From an uncultured Anaerovibrio sp. (GTDB lineage Bacteria; Bacillota; Negativicutes; Selenomonadales; Selenomonadaceae), in NCBI GenBank assembly GCA_902785445.1, contig CACZYN010000010.1, positions 1-18,545 of the forward strand: a DNA stretch of 18,545 nt, read 5' to 3'. The notes beneath the pieces were generated by a model. It searched no databases and had not been told where the DNA came from. It saw only the letters and a program-made list of their open reading frames with translations. Position 1 is the first letter of the stretch. The number at the start of each line of letters is the position of its first letter. This document shows, one piece after another, positions 9,801 through 16,118 of this stretch. The position numbers were made by a program, and so were the translations under genes.

Positions 9801-12800
9801 GGCGTCATTTGGGCCTGCTGGCGAATCTGTTCCTGTACAGGGACAAAATCCATGATAACTTGTGTATCGTTAAAGACCGCCAAGGATTTCTTGTCATCGT
9901 CAGTAAGGAGGGAGATATCCCCAATCAACTCCTGGCGTAAAAGCTCTTCCGCTACCGTAAACAAATCCTGGGCAAACCGCTCCACAAAGGCCGGTGAGAA
10001 CCGCTCATTGCGATATTCTATGGTCATATTATACAAACCATTGGTAGAGAAAAATTGAATAGAGAAGCATCCCGTAACCATGCCGGTGTGGTAATGCTCC
10101 AGGAAATAGGAATCGCCACAAATGAGATTTCCACCTTCATCGTTATTACCACCGCCCATGTTATCGGTGAACAAATCTCCCTGATAGATGAATTCCACAT
10201 CCTCATTTACCGGACAATGCTTCAGCACCTCATCAAAGGAATAAATATCGTTACCCATGCTGGTGACAATCTGCCGTCCCATATTCCGCAGATAGTCCAC
10301 CACCGGCATATTTTCAGTAAAATCACCATAAACAGGAATTCGTTTTATAAGCGTGCCAATAGTGGTATCCATCCCCGCCTGGGCACGGCCATTATATACA
10401 CTGGAAAAGGAAACCTGCTTGCTGCTCAGGTATTTGGACAACAGTAACGCCATGGCTCCCATAAAGAAGCTGCCCTCAGATATTTGATGACGATTACAAA
10501 AAGCCTTTACCTGCTCTACAGTAAGGTTTTTCGGTATATACCGCATATTTTCGCTGATCCCTGGGGTAAGAGGTCCTTCCCGATCACCCGCCAGTGATGG
10601 TACTTCATCCATCTTGGCAAACAGTTTTTGAAAATATGCCTCTGCCACTTCGTGGGCCCCCTCCTGCATAAGGGCTTCTTCGTACATACCCACTTGCTGT
10701 ATGGTATATTCTTCCTGCAAAAATTCCGCCCTGCCAGAGGCTGAACCAAGGGCCCGATTCAGCTCACTAATTAATAAGCTTAAAGAGGTTGCATCAAAGA
10801 AAATCAGATGACTCTTTAAGGCCAGATAGCATCGCTCTGCAGTACGATAAACAGCAAAGTAAAACAGCAGCTCATTGGTCATAGGTACCACTGGCATAAA
10901 TTCCCGGATAAAATCAAGGCGACTATCTAAACTGCCATCTATCACCGGAACATCAACTACAGCCTCAGGGGTCATATACATGTGCGGTATACCATCCTTA
11001 CCGGCCCGAATAATATATTTCATAGAAGGATGGGCAGCCACAACATCCTTTACAGCCTTTACCAGCTGCTCAGCCGTCACATTGGCATCAGCTACCATCA
11101 AATAGGATAATGTATAGGTGGAAGTATTGCCACCAGTTAAGCCTTCCAGGTAAATGCCCATCTGCGTTTTGGTAAGCGGATAAAATTCCCGGTCCATTAA
11201 AGGCTTCTCCCGGTGGTTCTTGGCATTTTCCTCTAAATAGGCTGCCAGGGCCCGGGGAGTTGGATAAGATGCTATATCGTTAAAGGACAAAGTGGCATCA
11301 TCCAGCTGAGCCACCAACATAGCCACAGACAAAGAAGTTCCGCCCATATTAAAAAAATCTGCCAATGCACTTACCCGCGGCAGCTCCAATACCTCGGCAA
11401 AAGCAGCACAAATCTTTGCCTCCAGGTCATTTTGTGGAGGCTCATATACTTCCTCTTCCACTGGCGGCTCCATATTTTTCAAGGCAAGATAATCCACTTT
11501 ATTCCGTTCGTTGCGCGGCATATCAGCAAGATATACAAAATAATCCGGCACCATATATTCCGGCAAAATGGCCTTCACATGATTGCGCAAGGCATCGCTG
11601 TCCACTTGGTCACCAATATAATAGCAAGCCAATTTGTCGCCACCATGCACCCGAATCGTGACACAGGCGGCCTCCTGAACTCCATTGGCTTTTTGCACAG
11701 TCAATTCCACTTCACCAAGCTCTACCCGGTACCCTCTAAGCTTCACCATATGGTCTTTACGACCGTGGAACAGAAGATTTCCCTCTTCATCATAAGCCAT
11801 GTAATCTCCGGTGTGAAACAGACGACCCGCACCGAATGGATTATCCGTAAACTTGGCAGCCGTTTCCTCAGGCATATTGTTATATCTCAATGCCAGCCAA
11901 GGACTTTCCACGCATAGCTCACCAAGTACCCCCGGCTCCTGAATAAGTTTTCCATCATCAGAAACCAGATAAACACTTACACCATTACCCGGTTTTCCCA
12001 ACATACGGGAATCCTCCTGGGCTATTTTATGAAGAAGAATAGCTGCACATTCACTGGAACCATATACCTCGTGAATATTGCCGTCCACAGTGTACTTTGC
12101 CTTCGCCTTTTCACCGCCTAAGACAACATAATCCAGAGGCAAACGGCCGTACAACTCCCGCATTACGTAGAACATCTGCGGTGGCAAAAACATCCCGGTG
12201 ATATGACGCTTTTGGATAATTTTATACAGCATGTCTGCATTCATCCGCTCCGTGGAGCTGGCAATGTAAACGCTGCCTCCAACCATAAGTGGCGGATAAA
12301 GATCCACAAAAGACGCAATAAATGTCATCCCGGCCATACAGCAGGTCACATCTTTGCCCGAAAACTCATGGTATGCCTTTACAGTATAAAGCCACATGGA
12401 GAAAAAGGTCTGACGATGTACTACTCCTTTCGGTTTGCCAGTTGAGCCGGAAGTAAAGAGAATCAAGCCTTCCTTGTCAGGAGCCGATAAATTTATACTC
12501 TCATCCACTTCGAGGGTACTTTCCTCAGCAAATATATTCTCCAGTGTCAAAACAGGAATATCAGCAACCTTTTCCGATAGTTGTTCAATGGATATACAGG
12601 CAATACAGCCTGCATCCTGCAACACAGACTGTACCCGTTCGGCTGGATAATCCTCCTCTAAAGGTACCACTGCTCCGCCAGCTCGCAGGATGCCCAATAC
12701 GGCTGTCAAAAAAGCCCGTGTTCGGGGAAGCAGTACGCCAATACGCATTATCGGCTGTTCTTTTACGTCAGCAGATTTTGCAGCACAAATATCCAGCACT

Positions 12801-12928
12801 GCTTTGGCCAAAATAGCGGAACGACGATTGAGACATCCATAAGAATCTGTGCCATAGCAGTCCATTACTGCCGCTTTGTCGGAATTGGCCACAGCCTGAA
12901 CCAGAAATTCGTTCACTAGCGTTTTCAT
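6821..12928 (-). CDS. Dimodular non-ribosomal peptide synthetase, A-T-C-A-T-C
   Basis: A 2035-residue synthetase with six domains. A1 (about 1-490) has FTSGSTGKPKG at 158-168, YGSSE at 289, HTGD at 372, KLRGYRVELGEVE at 396-408 and the A10 lysine in NKVDY (Lys477). T1 (about 500-575) carries MGGTSL with Ser532 for the phosphopantetheine arm. C1 (about 583-1010) has HLIFFDA at 707-713 in place of HHxxxDG. A2 (about 1030-1520) has YTSGTTGKPKG at 1178-1188, YGPTEAT at 1324, KLRGFRIELDEIE at 1429-1441 and NGKVNRR (Lys1511). T2 carries LGGDSL (Ser1568). C2 (about 1620-2030) has an intact HHLLMDG at 749-755. There is no epimerase, thioesterase or reductase domain. The A2 pocket, aligned by eye to GrsA, reads roughly D-V-V-T-Y-V-V-M-G-K; no substrate is assigned. 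A1 lacks the amino-group-binding Asp (Ile204 instead). An AGGAGAG site precedes the ATG. It is the second gene of the operon; no PPTase gene is in the window. Confidence 0.93.
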   Translation of the reverse strand: MKTLVNEFLVQAVANSDKAAVMDCYGTDSYGCLNRRSAILAKAVLDICAAKSADVKEQPIMRIGVLLPRTRAFLTAVLGILRAGGAVVPLEEDYPAERVQSVLQDAGCIACISIEQLSEKVADIPVLTLENIFAEESTLEVDESINLSAPDKEGLILFTSGSTGKPKGVVHRQTFFSMWLYTVKAYHEFSGKDVTCCMAGMTFIASFVDLYPPLMVGGSVYIASSTERMNADMLYKIIQKRHITGMFLPPQMFYVMRELYGRLPLDYVVLGGEKAKAKYTVDGNIHEVYGSSECAAILLHKIAQEDSRMLGKPGNGVSVYLVSDDGKLIQEPGVLGELCVESPWLALRYNNMPEETAAKFTDNPFGAGRLFHTGDYMAYDEEGNLLFHGRKDHMVKLRGYRVELGEVELTVQKANGVQEAACVTIRVHGGDKLACYYIGDQVDSDALRNHVKAILPEYMVPDYFVYLADMPRNERNKVDYLALKNMEPPVEEEVYEPPQNDLEAKICAAFAEVLELPRVSALADFFNMGGTSLSVAMLVAQLDDATLSFNDIASYPTPRALAAYLEENAKNHREKPLMDREFYPLTKTQMGIYLEGLTGGNTSTYTLSYLMVADANVTAEQLVKAVKDVVAAHPSMKYIIRAGKDGIPHMYMTPEAVVDVPVIDGSLDSRLDFIREFMPVVPMTNELLFYFAVYRTAERCYLALKSHLIFFDATSLSLLISELNRALGSASGRAEFLQEEYTIQQVGMYEEALMQEGAHEVAEAYFQKLFAKMDEVPSLAGDREGPLTPGISENMRYIPKNLTVEQVKAFCNRHQISEGSFFMGAMALLLSKYLSSKQVSFSSVYNGRAQAGMDTTIGTLIKRIPVYGDFTENMPVVDYLRNMGRQIVTSMGNDIYSFDEVLKHCPVNEDVEFIYQGDLFTDNMGGGNNDEGGNLICGDSYFLEHYHTGMVTGCFSIQFFSTNGLYNMTIEYRNERFSPAFVERFAQDLFTVAEELLRQELIGDISLLTDDDKKSLAVFNDTQVIMDFVPVQEQIRQQAQMTPDKVAVTAAGHSLTFRELDELSDQVAHSLISDGVTLETLVGVLFDREVWAYVAEIGILKAGGAFVPFIPEYPDERIEYCLEDGNIPILLTSTDLMNQRSALREQCKVLSLDRLLDNKETDTELPEVGADNLAYCIYTSGTTGKPKGVMIEHKNIANYVHRNEKSPEIIHYTKPGRVALALASFSFDVSIVEEFVPLCNGCSVVIATEEEIHTPNQLAQLIINNGVNGITCTPTYLLGLLAIPETVEALQQITFYDVGAEAFPAGLYQKLRALRQDSVILNVYGPTEATMGCAAEKMVESEVVTVGTPIANTQFYIADSFGNPLPIGIRGELMICGQQVGRGYINLPDKTAASFFDKDGIRAYRSGDLAAWTNEGKIRVFGRIDNQIKLRGFRIELDEIEKVLMEYPDINSGAVSVLKKGTGEYLVGYYTSVKAVDDNKLKNHLAAKLPEYMVPNLFVRLETMPLTPNGKVNRRALPEPDLSAFRAKYEPPATEVERALCHAFALALNLPEDKVGALDDFFDLGGDSLSAMVALANADISGLIAADIFQKRTPRQIAVIAEERVNMGSFEEREMAARKQPLALTPLQIQMLDIQLFRPEATMWSNMHFLVQFELDEVDMHRLCKAVNRAIANHPALSSVFRFDENRELVQQYVPGILEEVELQDINEETVPMLPDVLVMPFDKILDACLCRVKVFRSPSHGYMFMDIHHLLMDGDSLGVLLADIVNAYFDRELQPDYYFALRSEEIQRIEQGSWNEDRAWFEVQYGDEVWCKIPDMSVESQELVDREHIDQAAMEQRLDFSADDVKRAEKFWGVSHSVMAIGAALLTLSRFTGKQHVMVNWIYNDRLAAEAQHAVGMMIKNLPAAARMEEYAYMSEFLISVKDQVAEGIAHSSYDFMAENFEPFVDDCMEVNLQLGINGDELDVFKPTLIELADEFAAAGAPLELELLENNYGDGGFDSEMEYAKGLFDAEQMRAFHDLYVKILEGIVRCEENL

Positions 12929-12960
12929 CTGTCTTCTCTCCTGCTTGCTTCAAAAAAACA

Positions 12961-13275
12961 TCATTTCTCAATATTCATAAACTTATCGAAGCCAGTAAGT
13001 TTGAGAATATCTATAATCATTGGTGGTACATTTAATAATTTCATATTACCGCCGGCATCATCCATTAAGTTCTGTGCTATAAGCAATACTCTGAGTCCTG
13101 CTGAAGAAACATAGGTTAAATCCTTAAGATCTAAGGTCAATTCCGTTATATCGGTTAACTCTTCATCAACAACCTTACTTAAATCTTTAGCCTCAATAAT
13201 TGACAGCTTACCTATGAGACTTAGAGTAAGTGCTGATCCATTTCTATTTTTTTTAATTTCCATAATACAATTCAT
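12961..13275 (-). CDS. STAS-domain anti-sigma-factor antagonist (RsbV/SpoIIAA-like)
   Basis: A 104-residue single STAS domain. The core LDLKDLTYVSSAGLRVLLIAQ matches the conserved phosphorylation loop of anti-sigma-factor antagonists, with Ser57/Ser58 as the candidate phosphorylated residue. The C-terminal MIIDILKLTGFDKFMNI is also typical. Known of the family: an anti-sigma kinase phosphorylates this serine and a PP2C/SpoIIE phosphatase removes the phosphate, and only the unphosphorylated form binds the kinase. Such a phosphatase closes this same operon, but no kinase or sigma factor gene is visible. The start is uncertain: ATG 13275 lies directly against AGGAAAGG, whereas ATG 13263 (MEIKKNRNG) is 11 nt from AAAGGA and may be the real start. 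It is the first gene of the operon, 32 bp before the NRPS. Confidence 0.88.
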   Translation of the reverse strand: MNCIMEIKKNRNGSALTLSLIGKLSIIEAKDLSKVVDEELTDITELTLDLKDLTYVSSAGLRVLLIAQNLMDDAGGNMKLLNVPPMIIDILKLTGFDKFMNIEK

Positions 13276-13327
13276 CCTTTCCTAACAATTGCTGTTGCTC
13301 TATTTCGTTAAATATTGCTTCATTCCT

Positions 13328-13370
13328 GCAAAAAAAAAAACAATATTTAGACCCTAGTCCAAATATTGTT
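13328..13370 (-). terminator. Rho-independent terminator after coaBC
   Basis: A perfect stem, AACAATATTT (13339-13348) against AAATATTGTT (13361-13370), with an inner GAC/GTC pairing in the loop. On the minus strand it is followed by a run of about 12 T (plus-strand A-run 13330-13340). It starts 7 bp after the coaBC stop and separates the core operon from the STAS-NRPS operon. The promoter of the latter should lie between here and 13276, but no strong -35/-10 pair is seen. Confidence 0.85.
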
Positions 13371-13377
13371 TAAATAT

Positions 13378-14577
13378 CTATTGATTTTTTAGACGAATTA
13401 TCTTGGAGAGAAGCTCGTTAGCAAGCTTTTGCTTAGTCATAATGGGCATCTCCTCAATTGTGCCATTTTTATACAGCAGCTTTACCACATTGGTATCTGT
13501 GTTAAAGCCAGCATCCTTGCGGGACACATCGTTGGCCACAATCATATCCAGATTTTTCTTTTCCAGCTTGGCTTGGGCATATTCCAACAGATTCTGAGTT
13601 TCAGCAGCAAAGCCTACCAAAATCTGGTCAGAATTCTTTTTCTCCCCCAGCTCCTTTAAAATATCTGGATTTTTTTCCAGAACCAAGGTCAGCTTGTCAT
13701 CATTCTTTTTTATTTTCTGCTCAGCCACGTTACGGACACGATAATCCGCCACTGCAGCAGCCTTTATCACTATATCTGTTTTGGGGAAATGTTTCAGTAC
13801 AGCCTCCCGCATTTGCGCTGCAGATTCCACACCGATGAAATCAACGCCCTGTGGTGGCATAAGGGCTGATGGCCCGGACACCAAAATTACCTCTGCACCA
13901 CGTTTTTGGGCGGCTGCAGCTATGGCATAGCCCATCTTACCGCTGGAACGGTTGCCAATATAGCGTACCGGATCAATTGGTTCATAGGTACCGGCAGCTG
14001 TGACCAATATTTTTTTACCCTGTAAATCAGCTTTATGGGCAATATTTTCCAGTACAAAATCTAGTATTTCCACTGGATCTGGCATACGACCCACTCCATC
14101 AATGCCACAGGCCAGATGCCCCGAAGCTGGTGGTATTAAATGCCAGCCTAAATCCACCAGACTTTGGATGTTGGTCTGGGTAAGCGGATTATTATACATA
14201 TTGGTGTTCATTGCTGGTGCAAAATATATCGGAGCTTTGGTAGCCAACAGAGTGGTGGTCAGCATATCATCGGCCATCCCCATAGCGGCTTTGGCAAGAA
14301 AATTGGCGGTAGCGGGAGCTACAATTACCAAATCAGCTAGCTGGGCCAACGCAATATGCTCCACATTATAGTTGTGCACTTCCCCCCACATGGTGGTTAT
14401 CACCGGATTGCCAGTGATTTCCCGAAAGGTAAGGGGGGTAATAAAATTCTGGGCTCCCGCAGTCATAATAACATGAACAGAAGCCCCTGCTTTACGGAGC
14501 CGGCTGGCAATTTCCACTGATTTATAGGCAGCGATACCGCCGGTTACTCCCAAAACAATATTCTTGTCTTTCAACAT
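13378..14577 (-). CDS. coaBC: Bifunctional phosphopantothenoylcysteine decarboxylase / phosphopantothenate-cysteine ligase
   Basis: A 399-residue cytoplasmic enzyme of coenzyme A synthesis. It couples cysteine to 4'-phosphopantothenate (CoaB half) and decarboxylates the product to 4'-phosphopantetheine (CoaC half, FMN-dependent). The CoaC half (about 1-180) has the flavoprotein start LGVTGGIAAYKS, the catalytic His in NVEHIALA, the substrate-binding PAMNTNMYNNP and the active-site PASGHLACG. The CoaB half (about 185-399) has TAAGTYEPIDPVRYIGNRSSGKMG, the KAAAVADYR segment and the conserved lysine region KIKKNDDK. The length is normal for the fused enzyme. The gene follows rpoZ in the order gmk-rpoZ-coaBC known from Firmicutes. 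An AAAGG site lies 10 bp before the ATG. Its product is also the precursor of the phosphopantetheine arm that the nearby NRPS needs; this is probably coincidental. Confidence 0.96.
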   Translation of the reverse strand: MLKDKNIVLGVTGGIAAYKSVEIASRLRKAGASVHVIMTAGAQNFITPLTFREITGNPVITTMWGEVHNYNVEHIALAQLADLVIVAPATANFLAKAAMGMADDMLTTTLLATKAPIYFAPAMNTNMYNNPLTQTNIQSLVDLGWHLIPPASGHLACGIDGVGRMPDPVEILDFVLENIAHKADLQGKKILVTAAGTYEPIDPVRYIGNRSSGKMGYAIAAAAQKRGAEVILVSGPSALMPPQGVDFIGVESAAQMREAVLKHFPKTDIVIKAAAVADYRVRNVAEQKIKKNDDKLTLVLEKNPDILKELGEKKNSDQILVGFAAETQNLLEYAQAKLEKKNLDMIVANDVSRKDAGFNTDTNVVKLLYKNGTIEEMPIMTKQKLANELLSKIIRLKNQ

Positions 14578-14603
14578 AGGATTATTACCTTTACCCCACG
14601 CTA

Positions 14604-14649
14604 ACGGGTGCTAAGGCTCCCTCCTCTTAGGTGGGAGTTAAGCACCCGT
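14604..14649. repeat. Palindrome 1 between rpoZ and coaBC
   Basis: The perfect 9-bp outer stem ACGGGTGCT (14604-14612) pairs with AGCACCCGT (14641-14649). A second inner stem is CTCCC (14617-14621) against GGGAG (14633-14637). It lies 27 bp upstream of the coaBC start. There is no T-run on either side, so it is not a classical terminator; a repeated palindromic element or an mRNA processing or stability hairpin is more likely. Confidence 0.7.
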
Positions 14650-14673
14650 AAAACTCTGGATTTATTCGGCTAA

Positions 14674-14704
14674 ATTCAGTGGGAGTATAAAGCTCCCACT
14701 GAAT
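14674..14704. repeat. Palindrome 2 between rpoZ and coaBC
   Basis: A perfect 12-bp stem, ATTCAGTGGGAG (14674-14685) against CTCCCACTGAAT (14693-14704), with a 7-nt loop. It begins 18 bp after the rpoZ stop. On the minus strand only a short TTTA follows, so termination would be weak. It shares GTGGGAGT with palindrome 1, so the two may belong to the same element family. Confidence 0.75.
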
Positions 14705-14721
14705 AAGTCTCATTTTACAAC

Positions 14722-14937
14722 TTATTTGGCTGTGTTACGCAAACGCTTATAAGTAATCTTGCCCTCATAAATCTCTTCCAGAGCATTGGTTACATCTCTG
14801 ATAGAGGTTCTCTCAGCAGTTACCTCATGACTGCCATCCATAATATCCCGGGCACGTTTTGCAGCCAGGGAAACGAGGGTGTAGCGGCTGTCTACCTTTG
14901 GTAATACCTGATCTAAAGATGGGGTTACAATATCCAT
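14722..14937 (-). CDS. rpoZ: DNA-directed RNA polymerase omega subunit
   Basis: A 71-residue protein matching the small RNA polymerase omega subunit, which helps assemble the beta' subunit and stabilises the enzyme. The conserved N-terminal helix region is visible (MDIVTPSLDQVLPKVDSRYTLV), followed by the most conserved stretch SLAAKRARDIMDG and a C-terminal part with TNALEEIYEGKITY, as in Firmicute omega proteins. Its ATG overlaps the gmk stop (TAATG at 14935-14939), so gmk and rpoZ are translationally coupled. Gene order gmk-rpoZ-coaBC supports the call. Confidence 0.95.
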   Translation of the reverse strand: MDIVTPSLDQVLPKVDSRYTLVSLAAKRARDIMDGSHEVTAERTSIRDVTNALEEIYEGKITYKRLRNTAK

Positions 14938-15515
14938 TATAAAATCTCCTTCCGATTTTTTAACTTATCTAATATTTCAATATTTAAATCAGTGCGATGT
15001 CGCTCGGCCTGAATGATATTGGTAATTTCATCGGCAGCGATGTCCACTGTTTTATTGACAACAACATATCTATATTGACGGCCTATCTCGATTTCAGCAA
15101 TAGCCGAACCCAAACGCCGCTTCAAGCTTTCATCATCTTCAGTACCACGACCGCAAAGACGGTTTTTCAGCTCATCCAGGGATGGCGGTACAAGGAAAAT
15201 AAACAGTCCATCGGGACATTTTTCCTTAACATTCATGGCTCCCTGGGTGTCAATTTCCAAGATAATATCGATACCCTGAGCCCGCTTTTCTTCTATTTTT
15301 TTTAATGGAGTACCGTAGTAATTGCCATATACATTGGCCCATTCCAACAATTCCCCATTGTTTATCATGGAAACAAATTCTTCTTTAGTGTGAAAATAGT
15401 AATTTACACCATCCTGCTCACCTGGACGGGCGGCTCGGGTGGTGGCTGATACAGAATAAGCTATATCCGGATTCTTCTTGCGCACCACATCACATACCGT
15501 GCCTTTGCCGGTGCC
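14937..15515 (-). CDS. gmk: Guanylate kinase, N-terminus lost at a chimeric junction
   Basis: Guanylate kinase phosphorylates GMP to GDP with ATP and is usually essential. What remains covers nearly the whole enzyme: the P-loop GTGKGT, the GMP-binding SATTRAARPGEQDGVNYYF, EFVSMINNGELLEWANVYGNYYGTP, the LEIDTQGAMNV strand and the lid region LCGRGTEDDESLKRRL. The normal start of the protein (methionine, hydrophobic strand and the SGPS that opens the P-loop) is missing. The open frame continues upstream to about 15968, but those residues are the antisense of etfB and match nothing in guanylate kinase. The break is therefore at about 15515. The gene looks normal otherwise, with no internal stop, which fits a joined contig better than a decayed gene. 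Confidence 0.93.
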   Translation of the reverse strand, partial: GTGKGTVCDVVRKKNPDIAYSVSATTRAARPGEQDGVNYYFHTKEEFVSMINNGELLEWANVYGNYYGTPLKKIEEKRAQGIDIILEIDTQGAMNVKEKCPDGLFIFLVPPSLDELKNRLCGRGTEDDESLKRRLGSAIAEIEIGRQYRYVVVNKTVDIAADEITNIIQAERHRTDLNIEILDKLKNRKEIL

Positions 15516-15516
15516 G
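15496..15516. other. Chimeric junction between two unrelated genomes
   Basis: About 20 bp here fits both flanking genes: read on minus it codes the GTGKGT P-loop of gmk, read on plus it codes the RAFAGA stretch of a Bacteroidetes etfB. To the left, gmk reads cleanly; to the right, etfB reads cleanly; each loses its N-terminus at this point. GC content, ribosome binding site usage and gene families all change here. Most likely this is an assembly or library chimera formed through a short shared sequence. Confidence 0.88.
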
Positions 15517-16112
15517 ACACACTCGCCACGAGCTATGCCCTCGCTACTGCCATCAAGCATGTATGCCCCAATGTGGACCTCATCATTGGCGGTCGTCAGG
15601 CTATCGACGGCGATACCGCTCAGGTTGGACCGCAGGTGGCTGAGAAGTTGGGCTTGAATCAAATCACATACAGCGAGGAGATTCTCTCGCTGAAGGACGG
15701 CAAGATTACCGTCAAGCGCCATATCGACGGCGGCGTAGAAACAGTGGAAAGCCCGCTGCCTTGCGTCCTGACCGTCAACGGAAGCGCTGCTCCCTGCCGT
15801 CCTCGCAACGTCAAGCGCGTCATGAAGTACAAGCGATGCCTCGCTCCAATGGAGTTGGCTCAGGGCACAAGCTTTGCCGACCTGCCCTACGCAGCAGAGT
15901 ATGAGAAGAAACCTTACCTGAAGCTCGGTCAACTCAGTTGTGCCGACGTGAATGCCGACCTGCAGCAATGCGGTCTGGCAGGCTCGCCAACTAAGGTCAA
16001 GAACGTAGAGAACATCGTCTTCAAGGCGAAGGAAAGTAAAGTATTAACCGGCAGTGACGAGGACGTGAACGGTCTCATCCAGGAACTCCTCGCAAGCCAC
16101 ACAATCGGATAA
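15498..16112 (+). CDS. etfB: Electron transfer flavoprotein beta subunit, N-terminus missing
   Basis: The last 204 residues of EtfB, the small subunit of the heterodimer that takes electrons from acyl-CoA dehydrogenases. Read from 15498 the frame gives RAFAGADTLATSYALATAI and continues into DLIIGGRQAIDGDTAQVGPQ, the conserved core around the nucleotide-binding region, followed by ITVKRHIDGGVETVE and VNGSAAPCRPRN. About the first 90 residues of a normal EtfB are absent, because the sequence switches to gmk of another organism at the left edge. A GTG at 15573 could be read as a start but lies inside the conserved core. No Shine-Dalgarno sequences are found in this part of the window, as is usual in Bacteroidetes. 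etfA follows after 6 bp. Confidence 0.92.
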   Translation, partial: RAFAGADTLATSYALATAIKHVCPNVDLIIGGRQAIDGDTAQVGPQVAEKLGLNQITYSEEILSLKDGKITVKRHIDGGVETVESPLPCVLTVNGSAAPCRPRNVKRVMKYKRCLAPMELAQGTSFADLPYAAEYEKKPYLKLGQLSCADVNADLQQCGLAGSPTKVKNVENIVFKAKESKVLTGSDEDVNGLIQELLASHTIG

Positions 16113-16118
16113 CGCCCT

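Noticed and set aside
13276..13330. Sigma-70 promoter for the STAS-NRPS operon
   Set aside because: A promoter must lie near here, but the only -10-like TATTTA has no acceptable -35 at proper spacing, so no site is assigned.
15516..15968. Upstream extension of the gmk reading frame (total 343 residues)
   Set aside because: It is the antisense of etfB and contains nothing like guanylate kinase; the frame is open only by chance across the chimeric junction.
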